In this document: positions 30,991 through 42,571 of the stretch, one piece after another | Numbering within the stretch: the first letter of the stretch is position 1 | How the letters are laid out: the number at the start of each line of letters is the position of its first letter | NCBI RefSeq assembly: GCF_932276165.1 | Contig: NC_064011.1 | Location: 2,373,501 to 2,437,500 of the forward strand | Length of the DNA: 64,000 nt | Reading direction: 5' to 3' | Source: Plutella xylostella | Lineage: Eukaryota > Arthropoda > Insecta > Lepidoptera > Plutellidae | Position numbers and translations under genes: made by a program | The notes under the pieces: model-generated | What the model was told of the DNA's origin: nothing | Seen by the model: only the letters and a program-made list of their open reading frames with translations | The model's database searches: none

Positions 30991-31396
30991 TGGTAACATC
31001 TTCTGCGAGTGATTGTGGCGTTAATCATAGAAATAATCCTGAAAATTGCACATTTCTCAGGTAAATACCAAAATCGTAATCACTGCCATGACGCGTTTAT
31101 TTTTGGTTAAAATTTCTCTTTTATCATGTATTAAATATAAAATAATGCCAATGCTGTTGTTTACTTTCATATTTTGTGTATGTGGAAGTCCATTTGTTAA
31201 TAATTTACATGATTTTAGTCATTGACATAAATTGATAGCCCTACCTGGAAATCGAACCCGGGATCCCTGGGTGATGAAGCTGAGCTTCTACCTATATAAG
31301 AAGTTGAACCTAATGACTTAATGAGAACTATTGAATTAAGTGAAAAATCTCCTAACAAAATATTTTAAAATAAGACCTTACTTAGAAATTGATGTC
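29620..31396 (+). repeat. Tandem duplication, unit A (1,777 bp)
   Basis: This spans the last ~225 codons of ORF2, the LINE 3'UTR and tail, and about 400 bp of 3' flank. It is followed without a spacer by a second copy (31397-33173). I see three base differences over 1,777 bp (near 29889, 30096 and 31056). The right edge of the unit coincides with bases 1-6 of a MITE terminus, seen intact at 33168. Confidence 0.92.
31235..31297 (-). repeat. tRNA-like fragment (not a functional tRNA)
   Basis: The minus strand contains GGTTCGATTTCC (a B-box match) with a CCCAGGGATCCCGGG context, as in tRNA-derived SINE heads. No A box or cloverleaf can be completed. It recurs at 33012-33074 because of the tandem duplication. 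Confidence 0.4.
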
Positions 31397-32071
31397 TCTA
31401 AATGGCTCTCTAAAAATTTGCTTACCCTCAACACAGACAAAACCAAATATCTTTGCTTTCATAAAACTGCTGCTTCTCAACTTGACCTTAACATCCCAAT
31501 CCATATTCATAACTGTGATCACGTCTCACCTCTCTCAACCTCTTGTTCTTGTCCAACCATAGATAAAGCTGAATCCATTAAATATTTAGGAATCATGATT
31601 GATGACAGACTTTCATTTCAAAAACACATTCAAAGTCTCTCTGGCAGAGGACGCAGACTTATAAACATCATGCGCTTACTTCGGAATTCGGCGACTAAAG
31701 ATACCTTGCAGCTAGTATATACCAGTTTATGCCAATCAATACTCTCATATTGCATTAGATGCTGGGGAGGTTCACATAAAACTAACATGATTGCGCTAGA
31801 AAGAGCGCAAAGATCAATTTTAAAAGTAATGCTTAAGAAACCTTTTCGATACCCTACCACAGCCCTTTACAAACAAATCAATGTCCTAACTATCAGAAAA
31901 CTATTTATCTTCCAAGTATCACTTTCCCAACACCAACAAATTATGAACTTGCCAACCTACAGCCAGATGACAAGCCAAAGAGTATTTAGATTAGTTCCTA
32001 TCACCGCTAGAACAGCCTTCGCTCAAAGATTCGCACCTTTCCTACATCCCTATATACAACAAAATATATAA
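31397..32071 (+). pseudogene. Duplicated C-terminal part of CR1 ORF2
   Basis: Some 224 codons are identical to the C-terminus of 27982-30294 except for one residue (E to Q in the ALYK.INVL stretch). The catalytic YADD motif is absent, so it has no enzymatic function. It arose by DNA duplication, not a separate retrotransposition, because the 3' flank is duplicated too. Confidence 0.85.
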
Positions 32072-33173
32072 ACAGTGCAACCTGAAAGACCTCAATAAGA
32101 TAGAAGCAAAAATAACTATTTTTAACTGGCTACTTACTCTAGATTACGAAGAAACAGAAAACATTATATGCATCCCTAAATAGTTACCTACATAAGAATA
32201 TATTATTATATTTAAGTATTTGTACATTTTCAACTTATTTATTATAAATATACCTACTGATATTTATATATATTTTCATTTTTCTTCTTAGTATATGTTT
32301 CAACACTACACTATTATACAAAGAACTTTATATTTTATTTCATAGGATCTACATAAGTATAGGTATTTTATACTATTATATAAAATTACATTGTTTTTGT
32401 TAACCATTGACGGATTTTATGTTATGTTTAAATTTTATTTTACTTAGTTATTTAAGTTATTTTAGTTTGGTTTTAACTTACTATTCATTTTCTACCGTAT
32501 GATTTGTATCTTAAATGCTAACCAAATATACTACTTTCACCCTAATCTTACTCAAAATGTTGACAACAAGCCACCTGTTCTCAAATGTTACAGTCTGCCT
32601 ACTGGTTACTCACCGGCACAGGCTTAGCCTAGTGTGAGAACCCCAGCTACCATAGTTTTTTTTTAATCTGGTCCAAATAATTTATAACTGTTTTATATTC
32701 ATAATATTTATTAAATGTAAATTTTTTGGTTTGATAAACATTTTTTCATTTTCATTTTCATTTTCAATGGTAACATCTTCTGCGAGTGATTGTGGCGTTA
32801 ATCATAGAAATAATCCTGAAAATTGCACATTTCACAGGTAAATACCAAAATCGTAATCACTGCCATGACGCGTTTATTTTTGGTTAAAATTTCTCTTTTA
32901 TCATGTATTAAATATAAAATAATGCCAATGCTGTTGTTTACTTTCATATTTTGTGTATGTGGAAGTCCATTTGTTAATAATTTACATGATTTTAGTCATT
33001 GACATAAATTGATAGCCCTACCTGGAAATCGAACCCGGGATCCCTGGGTGATGAAGCTGAGCTTCTACCTATATAAGAAGTTGAACCTAATGACTTAATG
33101 AGAACTATTGAATTAAGTGAAAAATCTCCTAACAAAATATTTTAAAATAAGACCTTACTTAGAAATTGATGTC
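31397..33173 (+). repeat. Tandem duplication, unit B (1,777 bp)
   Basis: This near-identical second copy of 29620-31396 ends in GATGTC at 33168-33173, the first six bases of an intact MITE. No microhomology is present at the internal junction (GATGTC then TCTAAATGG). It carries a headless piece of ORF2. Confidence 0.92.
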
Positions 33174-33336
33174 GATTCTGAAGGCAGAAATTTTAATTTT
33201 AACGCTGTCAAACTAAAAAATTTGCTAGCATAAAATGACATTTACGTAAACAACGATAGAGTCGAATTTTAAACAAAGAAACAATTAAGGTTATGACAGC
33301 TCTAAATTTAAAATTTCTGCCTTCAGAATAGACATC
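33168..33336. mobile_element. MITE with GATGTC.ATTCTGAAGGCAG termini
   Basis: Inverted termini of about 40 bp (GATGTCGATTCTGAAGGCAG at left, mirrored at right) enclose an AT-rich 90-bp core. ATT flanks both ends (33165-33167, 33337-33339). Its left terminus is the breakpoint of the tandem duplication, and six bases of it are stranded at 31391-31396. Confidence 0.75.
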
Positions 33337-33473
33337 ATTGAGGTGTTATTTGTTGAGTCCTTTCTTCTGCACTGACACTCCATCTAGTTCGTTGTATTGT
33401 TTTTCAAAGGGCATGGCGTAATGATATTATTTTCAATGACGGATGTCAAAAAACAACCTCGATAGAAATAGTA

Positions 33474-34455
33474 TAGTGCGACAAACTTATCTGTTCCGGT
33501 GAGAACGAACTAAATTGATCCATATCTCATAACTTACCAAAGAATTATATATTCATATAGATTAGATGGGTTTATTAAAACTACAAGGGTGAATTACCAC
33601 TATAGGCAAACGTAAAATCTTACAGAATCAAGAAATATTAGGCATTTACGTGAGTTCTCACCGGAACAGATAAGTTTGTGGCGGTTCTACCTTTTTTGGC
33701 CTAAGATTTATTTGGCTAATCTCGTATTGCATAGTAATAACGTTTGGTCAAAATCTCGCTTCGCCGAAAATCGTATGGCATAAACCTCTTTTAATAAAAA
33801 GTTATTTCGCATAATCTTGTTTAGCCTAATAATGGTATAGCCAAATCTTGAATAGCCTAATAATGCTATGGCATAGGTTATATAAAGTAATAATATTCGA
33901 TTGGCTTTAACTTTGATGGAGCGTCTCCCTACATAGCGCAAACTGGTGCCTTGTATTGTGGCCGCTAAGTTGGAAACGCTCCGCTCCGCTTCGCTGCGCT
34001 CCGCTTTGCTTTTGACGAAAATGTGCACCTAACACGCTCCTCCTCGCTTTGCTCGCCGTCGCACCTATCTTTAGGTTTCGATCCCATGGAGTTTAATGGC
34101 GTTTGTAATAATTATAATGGTCATTCACTTTCGATATTTTGATCATTTAATATCGTGATTTTCGGGATGTAGGAGAAAAATACCACAATTTCTACATTTA
34201 AAACATACTTAATATAGTATTTGTAAAGATAATATTAGGAGAAACAAGATTATACCAATACGAACAATTAGAGCAAACGAGACTTAGGTGTTTCAAGTTT
34301 GTGCCAAAAGAGTTTTAGACCAAACGAGTCTTATGCCACATAAGTCTTGACGAAGTGATGATTCTACCAAAAAAGTTTAGACCTTACGAGTTATGCGAAA
34401 CGAGTTTAGGACAATAAAGATTAGGCCAGATGAGGGGAACCCGTTTGTGGCACTA
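33474..34455. mobile_element. TA-flanked MITE, interrupted
   Basis: The termini TAGTGCGACAAACTTATCTG and mirror CAGATAAGTTTGTGGCACTA are flanked by TA (33472-33473, 34456-34457). An uninterrupted 216-bp relative is at 55601-55816. Here a 761-bp element inserted near the right end and duplicated GTTTGTGG. The TA duplication suggests a Tc1/mariner-type transposase. Confidence 0.8.
33682..34442. mobile_element. hAT-like non-autonomous element, copy B, 8-bp target duplication
   Basis: GTTTGTGG is duplicated exactly on both sides (33674-33681, 34443-34450). The termini are imperfectly inverted: CGGTTCTACC...GGCCTAAGATTTATT against CGGGTTCCCC...GGCCTAATCTTTATT. It shares its full length with the more decayed copy A at 10550-11830. 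The 8-bp duplication fits hAT, but the terminus is unusual. Confidence 0.7.
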
Positions 34456-34638
34456 TAACCACGTGTTCCTAACAATTAGCGCGATTTCGGGCCTTTTTCT
34501 GTGCCAATTTACATAGTTCATTCGCGCTCGAGCGCTCGTTGCGGCAGGACTGATTTCTTGTCTTGTTTTCGGGCGTACCTAATATATTTCGATAGTTACC
34601 TACGTTTATAAATATGAACTGTTATTTAACTATTTCGA

Positions 34639-36081
34639 ATGGATAACGTGAATACGGACAGTGATTTAGTGGAAGACTACAATCATGATCATGTTTTATT
34701 AGACCACGACTATAACGAAAGTGAGTCAGTACAAAGTGTGAATATGGAGTTGGAAGATTTGGAGAACGGCACGCGTGCCGAAAAGCGAAGTCGGGCATTA
34801 GATCAGGAGGAGGTTTGGACGACTGTGCAACGTAGTAAAAAACGATTAGCACGTAGTATTAGTGAAGCAGGGAATACAACTATACCGGAGGAAATAATTG
34901 AAGTCAGCATAACCTCAAAAGAAAAGTTACCGAAACGAATTGGTTTAGCACGGCTTTTAAAGTCAGAAAATATAAAAGATGTTGCGAGAGTAAGGTATGT
35001 TAACTCTTATAAGGTACTTATAAGGTTTAGTTCGAGATCAAGTGTTGATGAGATTATAACCTGTAAAAATTTTACTGACAAAGGCTGGCGAATACAAAGA
35101 ACTCTAGAAACTAGTATTTCCTATGGAATGATTAGGGATGTTGAATTAGAGCTCTCTGGTGAACAAATATTAGAAAATCTTGAGAATGACACCCAAATAA
35201 TTAATGTTAAGAGGCTCAAACAACGAAGCGCCGATTCTGCCGAGTGGGTTGACAGTGAAGTGGTACGTATTGCCTTTCAAGGTTCTCATTTACCCTCTTA
35301 CGTTCGTTCACATGGAATGAGAGTACAAGTAGATCCTTACGTTTACCCTGTGACACAGTGCTCCAGATGTTGGCGGTTCGGTCATAAACAAAGAACATGT
35401 ACATCAGTGAAAGTAATATGTCCGAAATGTCCTAATTGTGATACTACAGTATATAAATGTGCTAATTGTAAAGGAGCCCACATGACACTCGCTAGAATAT
35501 GTCCCACATAATATATATATTAAAGAAAGGAAGGTACGTGAACTAATGTCTGAGTTCAACTGTACCTACAAAAGAGCTCAGACATTATACGTACCACCTG
35601 CACCCCAGTCTGCACCGCCGTTGCTCCAAGAAAATTTTCCAGCAACTATTCACAGCCAAGATTACAGTCCTTTGCCCCCCACCTTAACAACGTCATACGC
35701 ACATGTAGCCGCCATAAAAAAAAGCCGACAATTACCAAAGATAAAACATCAACAGAAATACCCGCTGAGACACCTAGAAATAAAAATAAACAGAGAAACA
35801 AAAAGAAAAATAACAACCATATAGAAGGCGAGTTTCTAGTATTTTCTGAGACGGAAAGTAATGATCATAGTGATCAGGAATCGAAGTGCGGTGAAGGAAA
35901 AGACAGACCTAGATTTCAAGAACTGTTTCAGAAAATCAATAATATTATTTTGGAGAAGAGAATTTCATGGGCTGAGAAATTTAAGACTGGTGGGATAGTT
36001 ATTTTAGAATGGGTTTATAATTTTGTTGTGAGTTATGTATCAGAATGGCCGCTATTAAGTTTATTTACTCATAATGGATAG
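34639..36081 (+). pseudogene. I-like LINE ORF1 (gag-like), frameshifted
   Basis: The first 290 codons are open, with two or three CCHC-type knuckles at the end (CSRCWRFGHKQRTC; CPKC; CANCKGAH...C). A TA-repeat tract at 35509-35521, about 7 bp longer than needed, shifts the frame. The protein resumes as YIKERKVREL..MSEFNCTYKRA and continues to THNG-stop at 36079-36081, overlapping the ORF2 ATG at 36074 by eight bases. The N-terminal third is acidic. The knuckles and order match ORF1 of I-type LINEs. Slippage in an AT run is the probable cause of inactivation. Confidence 0.75.
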
Positions 36082-38420
36082 AAGTAATCTTCGTAAGTTG
36101 AATATTTTACAATGGAACTGCCAGAGCTTGAAGCCTAAACTATTACCATTTGAGACAATTTTATCACAAGAGAAGATCCACATTGCTATTTTGAGCGAGA
36201 TATGGTTGGAACCGGAGAGCCCCCTTCGTATAGCAGGATATAACGTATACCGCAAGGACAGACACGATGGATATGGAGGCACCGCCATCTTAACGCACAA
36301 CACAGTAAAAGCTCATATAAATCAAGTACAGCACCCTAATACCGGAATGGAGATCATTGGGATAAGAATATTAAATTGCCAGCATATAGAGAATATCATT
36401 TCCTTATATTGTCCATCTTCAGTACGGACGGAACAAAACGATTGGGATGTAGTCTTTTCTTATTATGACAAGAAAACCATTGTGGCCGGGGACTTTAATG
36501 GACACCACACTAGTTGGTCAGTCAAGTCAGACACACGAGGCAACCACTTATTCGATGCTTCAATAGACAAGGGTTTAGTTTCCTTGAATGATGGGACCCC
36601 AACAAGACTTCGGCTAGTAAATGGTGTGCTCCAGAAATCTGCACCCGATGTGACATTCACGACGGCTGATATAGCAATGAAGTTTTACTGGAAATTCACG
36701 AATGAATCACTCAATAGCGATCACCTTATGATAAAACTGTAGCACATTAGATAGCCCGCCCGAAATCAAAAGAAAAAGGAACTATAAGAAAGCAAACTGG
36801 AAAGAATACAAAGATAGTATACAAGAGACTCTCCTTAATAACCCAGACTACTTCCAGTTAATAAAAGAAAATCCACAGGAATCCTATGATAATTTTTTTG
36901 ATATTATAAGACAGTCTGCTGATTCTTCCATACCTTTTATAAAAATGTGTGAAGACCCACTACGAGTAAGTAGATAAGTTTACCCCTAAACCGTACTGGA
37001 ACCAGGAGTTATCCCGTGCTGTGGCTGAAAGAAGACGTGCACTGGCGGTTTTCAGAAGAAACCCGACACCGGAAAACTTAGACCTACTCAACCTCAAAGT
37101 CGCGCAAGCTCAAAAAACTATCCGGTCAGCGAAAAACAAAGCGTGGGGTGAATTCTGTGACAGTGTGGATAGTAATACTAGTGCGAGTGAGATGTGGAAG
37201 AAGATGCGCTGGTTAAAGGGATACAAATCGCAAAGGGTGCATATCAGTGAGGATAGAGCAAATGCAATGATAAGAAATTTAACCCCTGACTCAGTAGTTC
37301 CTCCTATAGTCCAGTCAAGGAATGAGGTGTAGAGTGCGTGAGCAGGTAACTAAACGATTCCTTCAGAAACTTGTTCAGGGGGCTTAGGTTGTTAACATAC
37401 CAAAAGTCCTGACTCCTAGGTGAAGAGCGGGAGGGAGGAGGGGGGGTTAAAGGTACGAATTTTTGGTTTTTCGCTTATATCTTGAAAACGGTGCTTCGGA
37501 GAGAAATATTTTTAACTAATAAAATAGAGTTCCTAAAATTATCTAAAACTTTTATATTATATGTTTTTTTCTAATTCCTAACCGTTTTCGAGCTATGCCC
37601 TCGGCAAAAGTTGAAAATTTACAAGAAAATTCAGTTCATGTCAAAACATTCATAAACATTGCATCATATTGTCTAAACCGATTGATAAATGAAAAAAATG
37701 AATAGGAAAGAAGTTGTAGATTTTTAAATTTTTTTTTAGAATATATATAGATGTGCTGGTTAATGTCCAACCCGCCTAAAGTTACAGCTATTTTACTTAC
37801 ACTTAAGCTTACTAACTCGGTGAGCTGTGTCAGTGGCTTTAGCAAAATGCAAGTTTAAAATAGCTGTAACCTTAGGCGGGTTCGACATTAACCAGCATAT
37901 GCATATATATTCTGATAGGGCATTTAAAAATCTACAACTTCTTTCCTATTAATTTTTTTCATTTATCAATCGGTTTAGACAATATGATGCAATGTTTATG
38001 AATGTTTTGACATGAACTGAATTTTCTTGTAAATTTTCAACTTTTGCCGAGGGCATAGCTCGAAAACGGTTAGGAATTAGAAAAAAACATATAATATAAA
38101 AGTTTTAGATAATTTTAGGAACTCTATTTTATTAGTTAAAGATATTTCTCTCCGAAGCACCGTTTTCAAGATATAAGCGAAAAACCAAAAAATTGTACCT
38201 TTAACCCCCCCTCCTCCCTCCCGCTCTTCACCTAGGAGTCAGGACTTTTGGTATGTTAACAACCTAAGCCCCTTGAACAAGTTTCTGAAGGAATCGTTTA
38301 GTTACCTGCTCACACACTCTACACCTCATTTTGGGTCATTCATTGACTGGACTACTAGACCACATTTCAGCTCATTCAATGTTAATTTAACGAAACCCAT
38401 ATCGATACAAGAGCAGAGCA
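36074..38420 (+). pseudogene. I-like LINE ORF2, broken by frameshifts and two insertions
   Basis: The endonuclease start is clear (LNILQWNCQSLKPKL, ILSEIWLEP, VAGDFNGHHTSWS). The first frame ends at 36740-36742, and two further open segments follow (to about 36975 and 37021-37303). At 37304 a palindromic element interrupts it. After that element the frame resumes (PPRPHFSSFNVNLTKPIS, 38355-38415) until a second element begins near 38425. No RT domain remains in the window. It is a dead fragment, useful for dating the insertions. Confidence 0.7.
37307..38354. mobile_element. 1.05-kb near-palindromic fold-back element, CTA duplication
   Basis: TAGTCCAGTC at 37307 mirrors GACTGGACTA ending at 38354, flanked by CTA on both sides (37304-37306, 38355-38357). 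The arms of about 490 bp are nearly perfect inverted copies, with a spacer of only about 50 bp near 37797-37847. The host LINE frame reads through cleanly when the element and one CTA are removed. No coding. The 3-bp duplication suggests PIF/Harbinger-type movement, although CTA is not the classic TWA. Confidence 0.8.
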
Positions 38421-38639
38421 AGATAAGGCCTAATTTCACACCATTCGGTTAGGTTAAAAATACCTCGGTTTGGTTACATGTTGGACCGTTAAGGTTAGTG
38501 AGTGTCCCACCATGCTAAATCACGGGGTTACCTCCCTTGATCGGGTGATAAACTTGATTGCTGCTGTGGGGTTCCGCTAAGACTTGGTTAAGACCGGTAA
38601 CCAGGCGCAACGGGTTGTTGACTTTTGACACATTCTGTC

Positions 38640-39640
38640 AAGATTCAAGATGGAAAAATGAACAGAGCCTTTGATAAACAATATACGAACTAGACGTTGT
38701 GTGACATAAAAAATTAAGCGAAATACTGTCTGGGTTGCAATACAGTTGCAATTCCGACACCGGCTAGGACGGTCGCTTTCTAGCGGCGCCGTCTGTAGCC
38801 GACACGTAGTGACTCATTTCCAGAGTGCAACCGCAACATGGCCACCGCCACTAAAGTCTCCGACACCCTCATGGTGAGCGAGCTGCTCGCCTTCGTGCAG
38901 AGCAAGCTGGACACGATGGACGTGGTCAGCCTCGAGCAGATCTGCGTCACCAGCTTCAAGGAGGCTGAGTTTGCCGCCGCCAAGAAGCTGCTCGCCGACA
39001 CCGCCACCACCGCCGTGCGCCTCGTGCCGCGCCGCGGCGACGGATGTGGCAAGAAGGATCTTCAGGATATCATCCGGGTCTTTCAGGAAACGGATCCGGA
39101 TAATATCCCTACGTTCGTGGCTCGTGACCTTTACAAGCTGCCGCCGGTGACATTCGATCATGTGGATGTAACCCGGCTGCTAAAGGACATCATCTTGTTA
39201 AAGGCCGAAATAGCTGAAATTAGAGGCAAGTTGGAAGCCTCAGAACGTGCCAGCGCGATGCAACGTGAGTCTCCGTCGCCGCGTAATGCTGACTCTGCGA
39301 TCACCGCGTCGCCGCCTGCGCGTCAAGTGCAAGCGCAGCGGGATCGAGTAACTGCAACTGACACCGATTCGCGGCAGGCAAATGACCCGCCGCCTGCGAC
39401 CTTCGCCGAGCGAACACGTGACGCCGCGTGCCCGCTGCGAGCCGCCGCGCCCCTCTGCTGCACCCTCCACCACCAGGAGCCAGCAGGAGGTTGCATCCGC
39501 GCCGAGTTTAGTTAGTTTTAGTTTTTATAAGTTTCTAGAGTATATATTAATATTGTTTGATTTATTTTAAAATGTATTTGTGTATTTTATGCTATGGGCC
39601 ATTGATGCCTGAAATAAATGGATATTATTATTATTATATA
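38640..39640 (+). mobile_element. Internally deleted LINE: ORF1 joined to 3'UTR, no ORF2
   Basis: A GC-rich ORF1 (38838-39515) is followed within 130 bp by AAATAAATGGATATTATTATT, a LINE-type (ATT)n tail. There is no endonuclease or reverse transcriptase. The arrangement resembles half-LINE derivatives that move using proteins of a full-length partner. The 5' boundary is approximate. The base composition of ORF1 (well over half G+C) contrasts sharply with the AT-rich surroundings. Confidence 0.6.
38838..39515 (+). CDS. LINE ORF1-type protein (lepidopteran family), C-terminus altered
   Basis: The 225-residue frame starts MATATKVSDTLMVSELLAFV. It has a helical N-terminal domain (LEQICVTSFKEAEFAAAKKL, LVPRRGDG, DLQDIIRVF), then FVARDLYKLPPVTFDHVDVT and a coiled-coil segment LLKDIILLKAEIAEIRGKLE near residues 115-135. 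I recognise this layout as a common ORF1 protein of lepidopteran LINEs, by recollection rather than search. The last 35 residues are Cys/Ala/Pro-rich and look like an out-of-frame tail next to the deletion junction. It could still be translated and bind RNA. Confidence 0.55.
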   Translation: MATATKVSDTLMVSELLAFVQSKLDTMDVVSLEQICVTSFKEAEFAAAKKLLADTATTAVRLVPRRGDGCGKKDLQDIIRVFQETDPDNIPTFVARDLYKLPPVTFDHVDVTRLLKDIILLKAEIAEIRGKLEASERASAMQRESPSPRNADSAITASPPARQVQAQRDRVTATDTDSRQANDPPPATFAERTRDAACPLRAAAPLCCTLHHQEPAGGCIRAEFS

Positions 39641-39968
39641 CTGTCAAACCATATTTTTAAACTAACCGAATGGTGTGAAATTAGGCCTTAAATTACTATT
39701 TTATTATTTTTTGTATAGTGTGTGTGTTTTTTTTATATGGATCTTGATATCCGAAATAAAGAATTATTATTATTATTACTTAAATTAGATTATGCCTCTA
39801 CTGAGAGAGAGAGATATACAATAAGATGTGCATTTTGAAGTTAGTCCATTACAATAAGTTATTATTTTTTTCTCTTCTGCAGCCTTACTCCCAGCGATTA
39901 AGTTCTATTTATTTTTTTATTATGTGTTACATTGTTAAAATACTGATTAAATATATTTTTTAGAATAA

Positions 39969-41476
39969 TAGGGAATATGCAAGTGGTTCAAATAAAGGTC
40001 AAATATTATTTATAATAAACTTTCTTGTTTCTTAACTACGACTCCATCATTATTTTTTATTATAATTTATTTTTGAGCAAGTAAATGAAGTTGAAAAGTA
40101 CAAAAAAACTTCGGTAAATTCTAACTTCCGAGAAACGTCACCCATTTTCTTAGGGCGGATGTGACGTCATAATTCTTTATATATCAACCTCAGAATAATA
40201 ACTTCTTTGCGTTTGCGTATAGTTAAATAAATGTCAAGTGTAAACAAAGAAATGTTAATGTCACCGAGTATTTGTGATGCTCGTTGTGATCAGATACGAT
40301 TGGATACGATGGATCACATAAAAATTCTTCCAATACGAGTAGATCCTAGCCTCCTATAACCTCTCCACTTCTTGTTTGATAGGCTTGTTTGTTTGCAAAG
40401 TTTAGGACTTTTTATAATTTTTTTTGGTAGTGTATGGGCTGCCACTAGTTGTTCTATTGTAATGAGGCCTAAACAGCCATTCGCTAGTCAACGAGCCACT
40501 CAAATATGCTCCATATTGCAACACAATTAAATTAAATTAAAAAGTAATATGACATGAATATGACACAAGTTGCTCTTTCTACTTTTAGATTATAATGGCA
40601 GTCGTTAGTATATTTCAAAAGTTGTTATTTTTTTCTAAATTAAGTTATGGAAGAATTCTCGTAATCAGAAGAACTGGACACATTAAATTTATTACGCAGT
40701 ATGAACGAGTAAACTGTGGCCAGCTGCGGAAAAGGACAGCAAAGACTATTGAAAAGTCGAGAGCCGTGTGCTCAAATATTAGGGAATATGCATATATTTT
40801 TATACTCTTATTCGATAGTTTAGATAAGGGGGTTTAGACCTTTGAGATATGCACAATGGTTCCATTCAAGAGAGCCAGGTGCAGGTTCTTACACCCCCAC
40901 AGATAATAGAATAGAATGACACACTAACCCTAGTCTCTCTTACTGAGAACCAAAGTTACAGTAAGTACTTACATACAATACAAATATTACTTTATATTCA
41001 TATTGCCTTAATAGCGTAATATTGTGTACAAGGGTCCTCTGGTTTGCGCGCTCCCATTTCAAAAGAGCTACTAGCAGCTATTTATGAACTCCCATTACAA
41101 AACAGCCACTGGTCACACTTTATTACCATTACAAAACAGCCACTGATCACACTTTATACACTTCCTTTTTCGTTTGTTACCATGACAACATTGGTTTGTT
41201 GAAAATACAAAAGAACTCTGTGATTACTTGATTAGGTAAAAAATCTATGCCGACTGACGGGACTCATTATTCTGAGCCGTGAAATTAAACGATTATGACG
41301 TCACGACAGCCCGCCATCCTGACGGGAATTTCAAAGTGGTCGTGATGGTTGTAATTTTTTAACTTTCTTTAAAATACCTTAAATTACTTATTTTGGCGTT
41401 GAATTTTTTTTTACTATAATAAAGTGATGTAAAACTATCCAATAAAAGTATTAAAAAAAATTACGCATATTCCCTA
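39969..41476. mobile_element. Probable TIR element with TAGGGAATATGC termini
   Basis: TAGGGAATATGC at 39969 mirrors GCATATTCCCTA ending at 41476. A third copy of the word lies inside (40784) and a related left end starts at about 62695, sharing 100 bp of subterminal sequence. No transposase frame is recognisable. Within it, 41055-41165 contains two near-identical 33-bp units (CATTACAAAACAGCCACTG) of unknown meaning. Confidence 0.5.
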
Positions 41477-42434
41477 TTTTATTTTATGTTATATTACCTA
41501 CTGATGTTACTTTCAATAAGATTTTGATTTTTTAATGGTACCCCGAGATACGGGCAAAGCCTACATAGTTTGGGGACCCTTGGTCATTTTGTGATTTAAA
41601 ATGTAAGATGTGCGCAAAAATACTTTTTGTTCTGTAAATTAAGATTTTAATTTTACTTATTATGTGTTTTATGTGCAAATAAATAAATATTTTACTTTAC
41701 TTTTTACTATTCTAATAGTCATTCGGTAGTTGACGATGATTCCTAGAAATAAGGATACTTGCCTACTTTAAACTTTCGCCTGTCTGTTCATAGTCGAATG
41801 ACGGTCATCATCCTAATCCTAATCCTAACTAATTTCACATATTATAAATGTGAAAATATCTGTGTCTGTCTGTCTGTCTGTTACTCTTTCACGCCAAAAC
41901 TATTGAATGGATTTGAATGAAATTTGGAATAAGTACATATATTATGGTCTAGCTAGACCTAGGGCATGCAATACCGCAATACCGGTATTGCGTAATACTG
42001 GGATCGGTCATTATTAGGCTATAAATCAAGCGATTAAGATATAGTTAGCCTTGTGCTCCTATCTAAATCTAAATCTAAATCTAAATCTAAAATATTTATT
42101 GCAGTACCATAAATTTCAAAAATATGAGTTGGCTGGGGCCTTCTTTTAAGTAAGAAATACCTGTACCAGAAGACCCCGCTCCTTAACATCCATCGCGTAA
42201 TGGTAAAATAATAAAATATTTAACTTATGGATAATACTAACGATCTAATTTTTTACAAAATTACCTTAGTACCTTATATTAATGAATTACTTATAAATGA
42301 ATAGGTTGATTTATATTGTTGTTAACATAATTATATAATTTTATTAGCATGCAAAATTAATTAACTAATTACCTAACGTAGATTAAAAAATATAAAATGT
42401 TGGTTGTTTATGGTATGTATCCAATGCATGCATG

Positions 42435-42436
<2 letters not shown>

Positions 42437-42520
<84 letters not shown>
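42437..42520. repeat. (TG/CA)n microsatellite in the LINE 3'UTR
   Basis: About 80 bp of nearly pure TG on the plus strand, flanked by CATGCATG and degenerate TG-rich sequence. It lies 35 bp past the ORF2 stop of the minus-strand CR1 LINE, inside its 3'UTR. Confidence 0.95.
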
Positions 42521-42571
42521 TTTGTGTGTATGAATGTGTGAGTGTTTGGAGACATGAGTAAAACCTGTTTT

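Larger units (their letters stand above)
38425..39689. mobile_element. TIR element (AAGGCCTAATTTCACACC) carrying a LINE derivative
   Basis: AAGGCCTAATTTCACACCAT at 38425 mirrors ATGGTGTGAAATTAGGCCTT ending at 39689. The inverted similarity continues for about 40 bp (CGGTTAG.TTAAAAATA). Inside is a LINE ORF1 with 3'UTR. No target duplication is convincing. Confidence 0.55.

Noticed and set aside
31235..31297. Possible tRNA gene
   Set aside because: Only a B-box-like segment is present; no complete cloverleaf or A box.
42373..42555. His/Thr-rich 60-codon ORF
   Set aside because: It is the translation of the (CA)n microsatellite.
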